Shown: in pieces, positions 53,657 to 63,243 of the stretch
Layout of the letters: each line of letters begins with the position of its first letter
How positions within the stretch are numbered: position 1 is the first letter of the stretch
Assembly: GCF_005938385.1 (NCBI RefSeq)
Contig: NZ_VCRA01000001.1
Span: forward strand, 124,001-188,000
DNA length: 64,000 nucleotides
From: Paenibacillus mesophilus
GTDB lineage: Bacteria; Bacillota; Bacilli; Paenibacillales; NBRC-103111
Direction of reading: 5' to 3'
Notes under the pieces: model-generated
The model's database searches: none
What the model was told of the DNA's origin: nothing
The model's input: only the letters and a program-made list of their open reading frames with translations
Program-made: the position numbers and the translations under genes

Positions 53657-55605
53657 CTAGCTAAATGTCCAATTGCCGCTTAGAACCTGGGCAATCCATG
53701 TTGTCCCGCTTAGTGCAACAAACTCGATACCGGCCCCAAGCTCGCCGGCGGTTGCTGCCGCTGATGTGCAGGTTGACGCAGCACCGGCCGCGAAGCCGGT
53801 GCCTGCCGCCGCCGCAATCGTCAGCGCTGTGGCTGTGGATTTCATTACGCGTAAACGGGTTCCCAAAATCGGAGCCGGCAAAGTAAATGTACCTGCCGCA
53901 GTTACGTTATACGTTCTTCCAGTGAAAAATGGGCTGCCGGTCGATGGCAACGAGGCAACGGTTGCGATTCTCCTATCCACGTTGTCTATGCTGATCCTGC
54001 CCGATGCATTTACGAATCTTGACACCGAATTGTCCTGCTCGGCGTTGTAGTTGATTCGCCCTCCCAGCAATGCGCTGTCAGCCGGTATTTTATAGGAGTT
54101 AGTTATGGCCGCTTTGAAAATATCCGGACCCATGTCGACACACGTCACGGCGGCAGGAGATATATTTACACCGAAAGCGCCTGCCGAGTACTCATTTCCC
54201 GAGCCGGTGACAACCCCGCCTGTCAAGGTCAAACCCTCGGAGCATGCCACCCTATTGCGGCTGAAATCCATGGAGTTAGGGTTAGCGCCTCCGGTTGTTC
54301 CAAGTCTAGCGGCGGCTCCTGAAAGGCGTTCTCGGAAACCCGCCCTGTACTGCCGAGAATGCGGAACCACTCTTCGGATGGTTGTCGGCTTGTGCTAGGC
54401 GTAAATTGACTGCCTTCGATGACGTATCCTTCAACGTTGTCAATATCTATCGCACGCACACAATCCACATTAATAGGATTGAATGCACAACCGCGCACAT
54501 TAACTGCGGCTCGCGTGCGCGTGGCACTGTGCGTGATGCATCTTCCAGAAATATCGTAGAAGGTGCATTTGTCGAATGTGGTTCCCCAGCCGCCGAAATT
54601 GGAACCTCCCAACGTTCTGCTGTTATCCGACCACCAACCGTCTATAGCGCCATCGAAAATGACACTTTCAAATGTCAGAAACTCATCATAGGTCGAGCGG
54701 ATAAGACTTCTGGCGCTCTGAACACGTGTTGCGGCAAAACCGCCCAAACATCCGAGTCGCACTCTGCGCATGGACAACCCCGGGCAAGACAATGAATCTA
54801 TAAGATCTCCCGTAAAATTGGCGTCCTTGTAGTTAATGTCGAGGTCTTCAAAGTGGGCGGACCTCGCACCGTTGCCGGTGAATTTAAACCCATATCCGCT
54901 GGAGGCTCCAACAAATAGCAAGGTCGTGGCAGCTGGAACGGCTTGATTTTTCCCGCGCGAACCTTGCCCTTTGATCGTCAACCCGAGGTCTTGGGTAATG
55001 TCAAAGGTGTCCGGAAGCAATGCATAAACACCGCGCCCGAACTCTAATGTGCCGGATTTATAGGCTGTTATCGTAGGCCCGCCGATGTACTGGATTAAAG
55101 TGGTTTGGTCCGACCTCATAGCCTGAATAGCTGCTAGAACGGAGGCTGTCGTACCCGCAGCATCGGTACCGTCGTTTTTTGCCCCGAACCAATCAACCTG
55201 AACATTGCCGTCATATAGACGTTTCCAACGCCCTCCGGATCCGTCAACAAGAATCGTACCGCCATTATCTGCGCTGGTTACATCCGAGTTATCCCGATAA
55301 AAAAATCCTTCCTGCCTGGGATCGGAAATAAAATAGACGACATCCGCGCCCGGGGAAGCGGCGGCCCTTAATTCGGCGATCGTGGTGCGTATGCAGCAGC
55401 ATCCCGGAACGACCGCACTCCGCGTCGCCGGCCCTCCCTTCCCGCGAGTGCCCCCGGCGCTTCCTTCTTCGTTGCCCGCCGCTCCCGCGGCTGCACCGTA
55501 GAGCGCCGCGGCGGCTCCAACCATGCCCATCGAAGCCAGCAGCTTTCTGCGGGTCAAACGGCGATCCGTTCGTTCGGCTTGCGGCTTTCCGTCCCACTTC
55601 TCCAT
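53657..55605 (-). pseudogene. Frameshifted Tat-exported beta-helix protein (pectate-lyase superfamily)
   Basis: Two overlapping frames encode one protein. The first (55605 to about 54318) has a twin-arginine signal, RLTRRKLLASMGMVGAAAAL, and the family block DWFGAKNDGTDAAGTTASVL of right-handed beta-helix proteins. It should continue in the second frame, which carries GAAARLGTTGG and TFTLPAPILGTRLRVMK and ends at 53657. One base missing near 54317-54320, where CAGGAGCC would be restored by one more G to read NAFQGAAARLG, explains the break. ATG 55605 follows GGGAGG. The intact protein would be about 640 residues, resembling polysaccharide lyases or phage tail-spike tips. A sequencing error cannot be excluded. 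Confidence 0.75.
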
Positions 55606-55650
55606 TTCCATTCCTCCCATTCGGGTAGTCGCGATTCGCGAAACGCAGAG

Positions 55651-57000
55651 CTACTTGTTTTTCTCGGCGGCAATTTGCTTATCCGCCGCTTCGTCGGCTT
55701 CCCTGAGCAGCGAGTTCAAATCTCCCGTTCCGGCCAGCGCCTTCTCCAGGGCAACCCGCGCATTGTTCAGGGCGAACGATCCGTATTTGCTGTAATTGGC
55801 CGCCGGCACCTCCGCATATTTCGCGGGAAGCATCGCACTCACGTTTTTCCCTTTATAGAACGGATTCTCCGCTCCGAACGCCTTGCGGACCGACTCGTCC
55901 TTCAGAACGGTCGGGAAAATGCCCTTCCTGCTTTGCTCCATCTGGTATTCCACGGAAGTCAGATGCATCAGCGCCTCGAACGCTTCCTCTTTGTGCTTGC
56001 TGTTTGCCGCTATGAACAGCGCGAACGGATATGGCTGCGCGCCGACACCCGGCTTCTGTGCGTCGCCCGGATAAGCGACCATGTCCCAATTGAGCCCTCC
56101 GGCCGTCTTCTCCGACAAGATCTGGGCGCCCGACATTAACATCGCCACCTTCCGGTCTTTCAGGAACGCGTTATGGACGGCCTGCGATTGGATCGCGCCA
56201 GCGTTGTTCCGCTCATAGCCCGGAAGCTGGTAGATGCGGACAAGCGTCTCGAAATAACGCTTCCACGCATCCGTCTGCAAAGCCGATTTTTGTCCCGACG
56301 CGTCCAGCCCCGTCAAAGACAATTGGTTGCGTCTCACGAGCGGGGTGGTATCGCCATAAAATCCGAGGTATTGGACCCCACCTTCGTTGCGTGTCAGTTT
56401 GCGGCTCAGCTCGTATACATCGTCCCAGGTCAAATTGTTTTGCGGGTAGGCGACACCGAATTTGTCGAACAAATCTTTGTTGTAGAACAGCGGTGCGGGC
56501 GACTCGTAGATCGGGAGGCCGTACAACTTGCCGTCCGATATGATGCGCATCAAATCGAGTATCGTCGGGTCCAGACGATTCAAATCGTACTTGTGCTGCT
56601 GCGCGAGCGGAGTCAGATCGTACTGCAGTTGCAACGATTTGATCCACGTCTCGACCGAGCCGACGGAAGACATGATCAGGTCCGGCGTTTCGCCGCTGGC
56701 GATCATATCGGAGATCGCGTTTGTCTTGGACTGTCTATACGGTACAAATTTCAGCTTGATGTGCGGGTACTTCTTCTCCACCGGCCGGAGAAACATGTTC
56801 TCGAACTCCTCCGGCTCCCACAGCAGCGTGGTGTTGTACACGGTCAGTTCCACCTGCTCCTTGCTCCCGCCCGGCTTTGGAGCGGACGAACCCGCACCGT
56901 CGCGGTTTCCGCTTTCGGCCTCCCTCGTTGTTCCGCAGGCGGCCAGCATCGTAACGAGCAGCGCCGCGGCAAGCACCCCTGGTGCCCCCTTCCTTTTCAC
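55651..57000 (-). CDS. Extracellular solute-binding lipoprotein, orphan
   Basis: A 449-residue sugar-importer binding protein. It starts at GTG 57000, decided by GGGAGGGG just upstream; the signal peptide ends in VTMLAAC. FYNKDLFDKFGVAYPQNN and LTRNEGGVQYLGFYG tie it to the other binding proteins in the window. No permease genes are adjacent. The AraC regulator is divergent and may control it, along with the beta-helix and rhamnosidase genes downstream. Confidence 0.88.
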   Translation of the reverse strand: MKRKGAPGVLAAALLVTMLAACGTTREAESGNRDGAGSSAPKPGGSKEQVELTVYNTTLLWEPEEFENMFLRPVEKKYPHIKLKFVPYRQSKTNAISDMIASGETPDLIMSSVGSVETWIKSLQLQYDLTPLAQQHKYDLNRLDPTILDLMRIISDGKLYGLPIYESPAPLFYNKDLFDKFGVAYPQNNLTWDDVYELSRKLTRNEGGVQYLGFYGDTTPLVRRNQLSLTGLDASGQKSALQTDAWKRYFETLVRIYQLPGYERNNAGAIQSQAVHNAFLKDRKVAMLMSGAQILSEKTAGGLNWDMVAYPGDAQKPGVGAQPYPFALFIAANSKHKEEAFEALMHLTSVEYQMEQSRKGIFPTVLKDESVRKAFGAENPFYKGKNVSAMLPAKYAEVPAANYSKYGSFALNNARVALEKALAGTGDLNSLLREADEAADKQIAAEKNK

Positions 57001-57247
57001 GGTAACCCCTCCCTTTTTTCGGATCAATCGGATCATCATATGTCTTGTATGCGATTCCATTTAGAGCTTACTACAAGCCCGGCTCGGAATTCTTGGAGTT
57101 TTCCCCGCAAAAATTAGGCGGAATCCTGACAATGGGGCAACCGGGAGCAGTCTGCGTTCCGCGGACGAAGCGACGATCACTTTTGTTGTAGGAACCCCGT
57201 TTTTCTTCTATAATGAAGGCTGAAGGAAGTGTGGAGGTGGATGAGCG

Positions 57248-58144
57248 GTGTTGCTTTATTCCAAAAGCGCATGTTTGGAAAGCGAGGAGTTTCCGTTCCA
57301 AGCGTTCTTGTTCTCGACTTCTCCGCAACGGCCGAGAACCGTTCACTGTCACGAATTCATTGAATTGGTGTACGTATCCGAAGGGCACGGCGAACATCTT
57401 TACAAAGGCTCCGCTTATCCGATTTCCACAGGAGACATCTTCGTAGTCCCTCCGTTTGTCGAGCACGATTACAACGTGATCGGCGGCATGCCGCTGAAGG
57501 TGTACAACGTGCTGTTTCTTCCGTCGTTTTTGACCTTCGAATTGCAAGCGTTGTCAAATGTGACGCCGTTTTTCGATTTCTTTTATGTGGAGCCGTTTTT
57601 TCGCCAGACGCTCGATTTCGATTCCCATATGAAGCTCTCTGTTCTGGAAGACCAAGAAATGAAGCAGCGTCTGGACCGTATCGTCGGGGAATTCAGCCGC
57701 AAAGCGCTTGGCTATCGAATCTCCATCAAAGCACAGTTGATCGACATGCTGGTGTGGCTCAGTCGCCGCTACGAAGAGCGCATTATTGCCCCGCCCCCGC
57801 GCCGGAGTCAACCCGAAGCCATCAAAGCCGTATGCGAATTTATCGAACAACATTACGCACAAGACATCAGCTTGGAGCAAATTAGCCGCATGTGCACGAT
57901 GAGCCAGTCCAGTTTCGGCGATAAGTTTAAAAAATATGTAGGGAAGACATTCACGGAATACCGTAATGAAGTGAGGATTAACGCATCGCTAAAGCTGCTT
58001 CGTGAAACGGACCTCAACACCTTATCGATCGCCGAAAACGTCGGCATTCACGATTTGAGCCATTACTACAAGCTGTTCCGGCAGTATACCGGGATGACAC
58101 CGCGAATATTCAGAATGAAATATGCAGGCGAGAGGGCGGAGTAA
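57248..58144 (+). CDS. AraC family transcriptional regulator
   Basis: A 298-residue regulator. An N-terminal cupin-type sensor domain (VHCHEFIELVYVSEGHGEHL, with TGDIFVVPPFVEHDYN) precedes two C-terminal helix-turn-helix motifs from about 195 (DISLEQISRMCTMSQSSF and LSIAENVGIHDLSHYYKLFR). It starts at GTG 57248, 9 nt after GGAGGT. It diverges from the binding-protein gene and is the likely activator of the minus-strand polysaccharide cluster. The 247-bp gap between the starts shows no operator I can define. Confidence 0.92.
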   Translation: MLLYSKSACLESEEFPFQAFLFSTSPQRPRTVHCHEFIELVYVSEGHGEHLYKGSAYPISTGDIFVVPPFVEHDYNVIGGMPLKVYNVLFLPSFLTFELQALSNVTPFFDFFYVEPFFRQTLDFDSHMKLSVLEDQEMKQRLDRIVGEFSRKALGYRISIKAQLIDMLVWLSRRYEERIIAPPPRRSQPEAIKAVCEFIEQHYAQDISLEQISRMCTMSQSSFGDKFKKYVGKTFTEYRNEVRINASLKLLRETDLNTLSIAENVGIHDLSHYYKLFRQYTGMTPRIFRMKYAGERAE

Positions 58145-58225
58145 GCCTTTCCCTTGGCAAGTCTCTACTAAACGAAAAAGACGGCGTGCCCGTTACAGGC
58201 TCGTCCGTCTTTTATATAAAGTGTG

Positions 58226-58437
58226 CTTCACTTTTTGGGGCAAAGTCTCGGGGGCCCCGAAAAGTACCCGGATTACGCTGCAAAGCTTTACTTCACTTTT
58301 TGGGGCAAAGTCTGGGGTCCCCGAAAAGTACTCGGATTACGCTGCAAAGCTTTACTTCACTTTTTGGGGCAAAGTCTCGGGGTCCCCGAAAAGTACTCGG
58401 CATACTCTTCGAAGCTTCACTTCACTTTTTGGGGTAC
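58226..58437. repeat. Tandem 65-bp repeat with internal hairpins, 3.2 units
   Basis: Units start at 58226, 58291, 58355 and 58420, with lengths 65, 64 and 65 bp, each beginning CTTCACTTTTTGGGGCAAAG. Every full unit contains a palindrome around GGGG-CCCC and pairs ACTTTTTGGGG with CCCCGAAAAGT. The units differ at a few sites. The array lies between convergent araC-type and yitT-type genes and could act as a multiple terminator, though no T run follows. Confidence 0.85.
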
Positions 58438-58438
58438 A

Positions 58439-59341
58439 TTAGTGGATGTCTTTCTTCTTGAACCGTCCGCCTTTGACGTCGTGTATGTTGCCGATGGCGA
58501 GAAACGCCCCGGGGTCAAGCTCCTCGACGATCGACTTCAGCTTCGCCTGCTCGAGCCGGGTGACGACGGCAAAGATAACCTGCTTGTCGTCGCCGCTGTA
58601 GCCGCCTTCCCCGTTCAAATAGGTAACCCCCCGCCCCAGTCTCTGCAGGATCGCGTCGCCGAGCGTCTTGGCATCGTCGCTGATGATCCATACCGATTTC
58701 GATTCGTCCAATCCTTCGACCGTCAGATCGATCATCTTGAACGCGATATAATAGGCGATCAGCGAATACATCGCCCGATCCCAGCCGAATACGAAGCCGG
58801 CACTGCCCAAGATGAACACGTTAAAAAACATGACGAACTCTCCGACGGAGAACGGCGACTTTTTGTTCAGCAAGATCGCCACGATCTCCGTACCGTCGAG
58901 CGAGCCGCCGACGCGGATTACAATCCCGACGCCGATTCCCAGGATGATCCCGCCGAATACGGCTGCCAGCAGCGGATCGATCGTAATCGGTTCGACCGGA
59001 TGCAGGAGCGCCGTCCCGATGGACATGACGATAACCCCGTACAGCGTAGACAATGCGAACGTTTTGCCGATCTGCTTGTAGCCGAGAAACAGGAACGGCA
59101 AGTTGATCAAAGTCAAAAACAAGCCTAACGGCAAACCGGTCAAATGCTGACAAATGATCGAGATCCCGACGACACCGCCGTCGATAATGTTGTTCGGCAC
59201 GAGAAAAATTTCGAGTCCGACGGACACGAGTGCCGCCCCGAGGAATATGAATACCGCTCTCTTCGCGATTTGCAGCTTCGTACTGCGTTTATGCTGCCGG
59301 CATAATTCGGCGGCGGATACGGCTTGGTCTAGTGTAGCCAC
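58439..59341 (-). CDS. YitT family membrane protein (DUF161 plus DUF2179)
   Basis: A 300-residue membrane protein with about five helices (FIFLGAALVSVGLEIFLVPN, GGVVGISIICQHLTG, and LGIGVGIVIRVGGSLDGTEI). A cytoplasmic DUF2179 domain fills the last 85 residues and resembles a small-ligand sensor. Function is not established. Its last codons abut the tandem repeat array. It is transcribed alone. Confidence 0.92.
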   Translation of the reverse strand: MATLDQAVSAAELCRQHKRSTKLQIAKRAVFIFLGAALVSVGLEIFLVPNNIIDGGVVGISIICQHLTGLPLGLFLTLINLPFLFLGYKQIGKTFALSTLYGVIVMSIGTALLHPVEPITIDPLLAAVFGGIILGIGVGIVIRVGGSLDGTEIVAILLNKKSPFSVGEFVMFFNVFILGSAGFVFGWDRAMYSLIAYYIAFKMIDLTVEGLDESKSVWIISDDAKTLGDAILQRLGRGVTYLNGEGGYSGDDKQVIFAVVTRLEQAKLKSIVEELDPGAFLAIGNIHDVKGGRFKKKDIH

Positions 59342-59488
59342 CTAAACGACTCCTTCCCTATGAAGCGGATCGCTCCTGTACACTGAACCTAGTGTAACCC
59401 ATTATCCTCCTGGCATTCCAGTCCTCCGGCCCATATATTCGTTTCCAGCCCTTATCGGCGTTATCGCGAGCACATGCCGTTTTCCTGA

Positions 59489-60607
59489 TCATTCATGTCC
59501 TGCTTCAAAGCGCACCCTCCGATCGCCGCCTGGGCCGAACCGGGTCAGATGCATCGTTCGATGCCGGTTATCGATCGTCACGACATCGAAAGCCGTCTCG
59601 CTCCTCGTCCCCCGGATCCTCTCCGGAGCCTCCTCGAAATCCCGGTTAGTCGTAGCGTTCAGCGTCGATATTAGCGGGATTCCGTCTCTGACGATCACTT
59701 GATCGAAGTGAACGTGGCCGAAAAAGCACCCCGTCACGATTCCGGGACCCGACTTGGAAAAATCGGCTTCGACCGATATGGCGAAATCCCCGTCCGTCTC
59801 GGCGAAGCGGTAAGCTGACCCTGTGCGGTAGGCATCGATTACGCCCCACATCGCCTTTTCGCCTGCGACCGGATGATCGGCTCCGAACACTTCCTCCTGC
59901 CCGATTGCGACATGGGAGAAAACGACGACAGACCAGTCCCGGGAATCGGCTTTAGCGGAGAAATCGAGAGCAACATGCGCCATCCAATTCAGCTGCTCGT
60001 TGGAAAATGCATATTTCCACTGTCCTTTATATTGCAAACCGCCTTTATCCGTCGTCTTGTAGGGGATGTCGATACAGTTCAATACAATCATTCTCATTTT
60101 GCGGCCGGGAACGTCGTAATAATAGTACAACCCATCCGGATGGGCGGGACCGTGCGATACGAGCGATTCGATTCTCCGAATATACAATTCATAGCTTTCG
60201 CCGGGAAAGACGACGTTGCCCGTTTGATCCGGGTCGTGATAATGATCGTGTATGGAATTATCGTCATGGTTCCCTTTCAGCGGAAAAAAGGGAAGGCCGA
60301 CCGCGTGAAACGCGTCCATCAGCTCCATTTGGGAGGCCATGAACTCCGATTTCGGGCCGTTCTGGCTATGATCGCCGCCACACACGATCGCATCGAAACG
60401 CAGCTGACCGGCCAATTGTCTGATAGCCTCCACCGTGTACAGCTGGTTGCCGCCTTTGCTATGATGAATGTCGGTAATGAAGACGAAGCTGACCGTTTCC
60501 TCGTTTTGTTCCGATCTGCACCGGTCGAGTACCTCTTTCATTTCCGCCTGGAGATAGTCGGGTAGACGCATCGAAGCTTCCTTGGACAATCCGTTTGCGA
60601 AATTCAT
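59489..60607 (-). CDS. Metallophosphoesterase, calcineurin-like
   Basis: A 372-residue phosphoesterase. Metal motifs are FITDIHHSKGG, VCGGDHSQNG, KGNHDDNS, VVFSHVAIG and FFGHVHFDQV, in family order. No signal peptide, so it is cytoplasmic. ATG 60607 follows GGAGGG. It lies 46 bp after the DMT-transporter gene on the same strand; together with the DeoR regulator upstream this suggests uptake and hydrolysis of a phosphorylated or phosphodiester metabolite. The substrate is unknown. Confidence 0.9.
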   Translation of the reverse strand: MNFANGLSKEASMRLPDYLQAEMKEVLDRCRSEQNEETVSFVFITDIHHSKGGNQLYTVEAIRQLAGQLRFDAIVCGGDHSQNGPKSEFMASQMELMDAFHAVGLPFFPLKGNHDDNSIHDHYHDPDQTGNVVFPGESYELYIRRIESLVSHGPAHPDGLYYYYDVPGRKMRMIVLNCIDIPYKTTDKGGLQYKGQWKYAFSNEQLNWMAHVALDFSAKADSRDWSVVVFSHVAIGQEEVFGADHPVAGEKAMWGVIDAYRTGSAYRFAETDGDFAISVEADFSKSGPGIVTGCFFGHVHFDQVIVRDGIPLISTLNATTNRDFEEAPERIRGTRSETAFDVVTIDNRHRTMHLTRFGPGGDRRVRFEAGHE

Positions 60608-60653
60608 TCTATATCCCTCCGCTTATGAATCAATTGGCTCGCTGCCGGACTTC

Positions 60654-61514
60654 TCAATATCCCGACACCGCAATCAAGAATATCCCCGTCACGACGACAA
60701 CGGATGCCGCGATCCGGCTTGCACCGTGCTTCTCTTTCAATACGATCATCCCGAGCAGCGCGCCGAAGACGATGCCGACTTCCCGCAGCGGGGCGATGTA
60801 CGTCACTTGAGCATTTTGCATCGCGTACAGGAAAAGCAAATACGACCCCGGCGACAAAACGGCCCCGACCAGAAAAGACTTCCACTGGCGAACCACGATT
60901 TCCGTTATTTTCCCGGAAAATAAGGCGGAAGGAGTCAACCCGGCAATGAATCCGATATTCGTAACGGCGAGCAGCGCAAGCGGAGACAGCGTATCCAGAT
61001 TCAGCTTGTCGACCAGCGTGTACGTTGTCGTGCATAATCCGACGGCCAGAGCGAGCAGGAATGGCGCGGGCGACAACCGCGGACGGTTCCTCGCCGGCGT
61101 CCAGCCGCTCATCACGACAAATCCCGCAAGCAGACAAAGGACGCCTATCCAGCCGACGGCAGGGAGAGATTCGTGCAGGAACACGACACCGAGCACAGGC
61201 ACAAGCAGCGTTGAAGTCCCCCTCATAATCGGGTAAGCCTGCGACAAGTCGCTTCGTTTATACGTTATGGATAAGAGCAATGCATAGACGCCTTGCAGAA
61301 GTACCGACAGCGCGATCAAGAGCCAAGCGCCTACGGACAAGGACACGCTCGTCAGCTCTTTCCACATGACGGGCAGCAGCGCGGCTGTAGACGGTATGTA
61401 CATAGCCCACAGAAAGACCGCTTTGCTTTCGCTTTTCTTGGCAAATAAGTTCCATACGGCATGAGCCAATCCCGAACCGATTACGAGCAGCAGCGACAGC
61501 ATCGGCAAAGACAT
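60654..61514 (-). CDS. EamA/DMT-family transporter
   Basis: A 286-residue membrane protein with about ten helices in two EamA repeats (AHAVWNLFAKKSESKAVFL in the first; TYIAPLREVGIVFGALLGMI in the second). I start at ATG 61514, with GAGGGGG at 8 nt; a frame reaching back to 61694 crosses the T/G-rich promoter region and is rejected. It probably exports or imports a small metabolite and is coupled with the phosphoesterase gene. Confidence 0.9.
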   Translation of the reverse strand: MSLPMLSLLLVIGSGLAHAVWNLFAKKSESKAVFLWAMYIPSTAALLPVMWKELTSVSLSVGAWLLIALSVLLQGVYALLLSITYKRSDLSQAYPIMRGTSTLLVPVLGVVFLHESLPAVGWIGVLCLLAGFVVMSGWTPARNRPRLSPAPFLLALAVGLCTTTYTLVDKLNLDTLSPLALLAVTNIGFIAGLTPSALFSGKITEIVVRQWKSFLVGAVLSPGSYLLFLYAMQNAQVTYIAPLREVGIVFGALLGMIVLKEKHGASRIAASVVVVTGIFLIAVSGY

Positions 61515-61554
61515 GATGATCCCCCTCACAAAGCCGATCTTTATTTTGACATCT

Positions 61555-61581
61555 ACACACAAATTAACACACAAACACACA
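61555..61581 (-). promoter_or_regulatory. Direct-repeat operator candidate upstream of the DMT gene
   Basis: ACACACAAA occurs at 61555-61563 and 61567-61575, with a third partial copy to 61581. On the minus strand this is TTTGTGTGT repeated in phase near a TTGTAT-17-CATATA promoter-like pair. DeoR-type regulators often bind such direct repeats, and one is encoded next door. Confidence 0.4.
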
Positions 61582-61692
61582 TATATGCAATACAAAAAAC
61601 ATAAATACAACAACCTGCAACAAAACGAAGCGAATGTAGGTACTAAAGCTGCGGGCACCCCAGTACGTATGGAGTAACGACACCGCCGCAAC

Positions 61693-61737
61693 AAAAGAAA
61701 GGATCGGACAGCTGCTTCGGAGAGCAGCCGACCGACC
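61693..61737 (-). terminator. Terminator after the deoR-type gene
   Basis: GGTCGGTCGGCTGCT pairs with AGCAGCTGTCCGATCC (minus strand, one mismatch and minor bulges) and is followed by TTTCTTTT. Confidence 0.7.
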
Positions 61738-61801
61738 CTACTTATGAGGCTATATCATTTCGCATCCGACTGCAATCGGCATGCGCCCGCTGGCGGACAG
61801 C

Positions 61802-62569
61802 TTATTCGAATACGACTTCGATGCCGCGCTTCCGATACTTGTCCACGATTTCCCGGTCGATGCCCGGATCGGTGACGAATCGCTCCACTTCGTTTGCGCC
61901 GCATATTTTCGTAAGCGACAAGCAGTCGAACTTGCTGCTGTCCGCAAGCGCGATCGTACGTTTGGCGTTGTTCAGCATCGTTTTCTTCACCTGGATTTCC
62001 CCTAACCCGTAGTCGGTTATCCCTTCTTCCAGCGTCACCCCGCTCATGCTCATAAAGAACAGATCGGGATGAAATCGGGCGGCGAATTGTTCGGCCAGAT
62101 CGCCTATGATGCTTTGCTCGGCATTGCGGATGACGCCGCCGATCAGTACGATCGTATAATGCGGCATATCGATAAGCGCGTTCGCGATAGGCAAAGAATT
62201 CGTAATGACTGTCAGTCTTTCGACCTTCCGCTTCAAATGTTTGGCGAATTCAGTGTTCGTCGTGCTGACGTCCAAAGCGATCGACTGCCCTTCGGTTACA
62301 TATCGCGAGGCGATCTCGGCGAGCTCGCTTTTTTCCTTGAGGAACGCCAATTCCCTGACGGTCAGCGGAATTTCCCGGGCGTAGTCCAGCTGCTTCGACA
62401 CCGCTCCGCCATGGACGCGCTTCAGCAGCCCTTCACCTTCCAGATGCTCCAGATCGCGCCGGATCGTCTCGAACGAAACGCCGAACAGCTCCATCAGCTC
62501 CGACGCTTTAATCGACTTCTCCCGTTCCAGTTTCTGCACGATCGCCTGATGCCTTTGCTGTGCGAACAT
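61802..62569 (-). CDS. DeoR/GlpR family transcriptional regulator
   Basis: A 255-residue repressor. The N-terminal helix-turn-helix is IKASELMELFGVSFETIRRD (about 20-39) followed by LLKRVHGGAV, the family hallmark. The C-terminal sugar-phosphate sensor has LDVSTTNTEFAKHL, VITNSLPIANAL, LIGGVIRN and ALADSSKFD. The ligand is usually a phosphorylated sugar. It lies upstream of the transporter-phosphoesterase pair but has its own terminator, so it is probably transcribed separately. Confidence 0.93.
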   Translation of the reverse strand: MFAQQRHQAIVQKLEREKSIKASELMELFGVSFETIRRDLEHLEGEGLLKRVHGGAVSKQLDYAREIPLTVRELAFLKEKSELAEIASRYVTEGQSIALDVSTTNTEFAKHLKRKVERLTVITNSLPIANALIDMPHYTIVLIGGVIRNAEQSIIGDLAEQFAARFHPDLFFMSMSGVTLEEGITDYGLGEIQVKKTMLNNAKRTIALADSSKFDCLSLTKICGANEVERFVTDPGIDREIVDKYRKRGIEVVFE

Positions 62570-62799
62570 TCGGTTCCTCCTCCCGAAACGGCGTATTTTG
62601 CCGCAAGCGTTTCTCCTGTCCCAAAGTGTACCATATGCCGGGTACTACGAAAAGTTAGTACTATTCGCTTGCCCGTCACGCAATTATTATAAGAGCAGGT
62701 ACTAAGACTAAGCGATAAGAAATGAAATCGAGCCCGGGCGAACCGGTATGGCAAGCATGGCGCTTCAGACGCCAATTACTCCTATCGAGGTGTTGAGTG

Positions 62800-63243
62800 A
62801 TGATGAGAAGAAGAAATACGGCTGCATTTTCCTTTATGGCATGGGCTTCGTTCGCCTGTGCGTTCCTGGCGATGTTTATCGGCATCTATACGCTGGAGGA
62901 AGAGCTTTCCGTCAAAGGGTATTACGCGGTCGCCGCCTTGTACTTGACCATGTCCGCCTTCGTGCTGCAGAAAACGATCCGCGACAACCAAGAAGACGAG
63001 CACACCGGCAAAAAACGGAATACCGGCGCCTTCAACTTCCTGGCCTGGGCCGCCTTCGCCACCGCTTTGATCGCCATGTTCATCGGCATCTACAATTTGA
63101 ATCAGCCGCTGTCCGTACAAGGGTATTATGCCGTTACGTCTCTCTTCCTGACGATGTCCTCATTCGTGCTCCAGAAAACCGTCAGAGACAACAAAGAAGA
63201 CGACGATTTGTTGGGCCCGTCGAGCCACGAGCCGAATGAATAA
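62800..63243 (+). CDS. YiaA/YiaB family inner-membrane protein
   Basis: A 147-residue membrane protein made of two similar YiaAB units, residues about 5-65 and 75-135. Each has a FxAWxxFAxAxxAMFIGIY helix and an LSVxGYYAVxxLxLTMSxFVLQKTxRDN helix. The four helices are joined by charged linkers. Function unknown. ATG 62800 lies 7 nt after GAGGTG; a GTG one codon upstream is possible. It diverges from the deoR-type gene. Confidence 0.9.
   Translation: MMRRRNTAAFSFMAWASFACAFLAMFIGIYTLEEELSVKGYYAVAALYLTMSAFVLQKTIRDNQEDEHTGKKRNTGAFNFLAWAAFATALIAMFIGIYNLNQPLSVQGYYAVTSLFLTMSSFVLQKTVRDNKEDDDLLGPSSHEPNE

Noticed and set aside
53657..54370. Separate 237-residue gene
   Set aside because: It has no start context and reads as the direct continuation of the upstream beta-helix frame after a one-base shift.
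58226..58437. CRISPR array
   Set aside because: The repeats are tandem without unique spacers, and there are no cas genes.
58122..59128. Plus-strand frames through the tandem repeats into yitT
   Set aside because: They are repeat translations fused to the antisense of the YitT gene.
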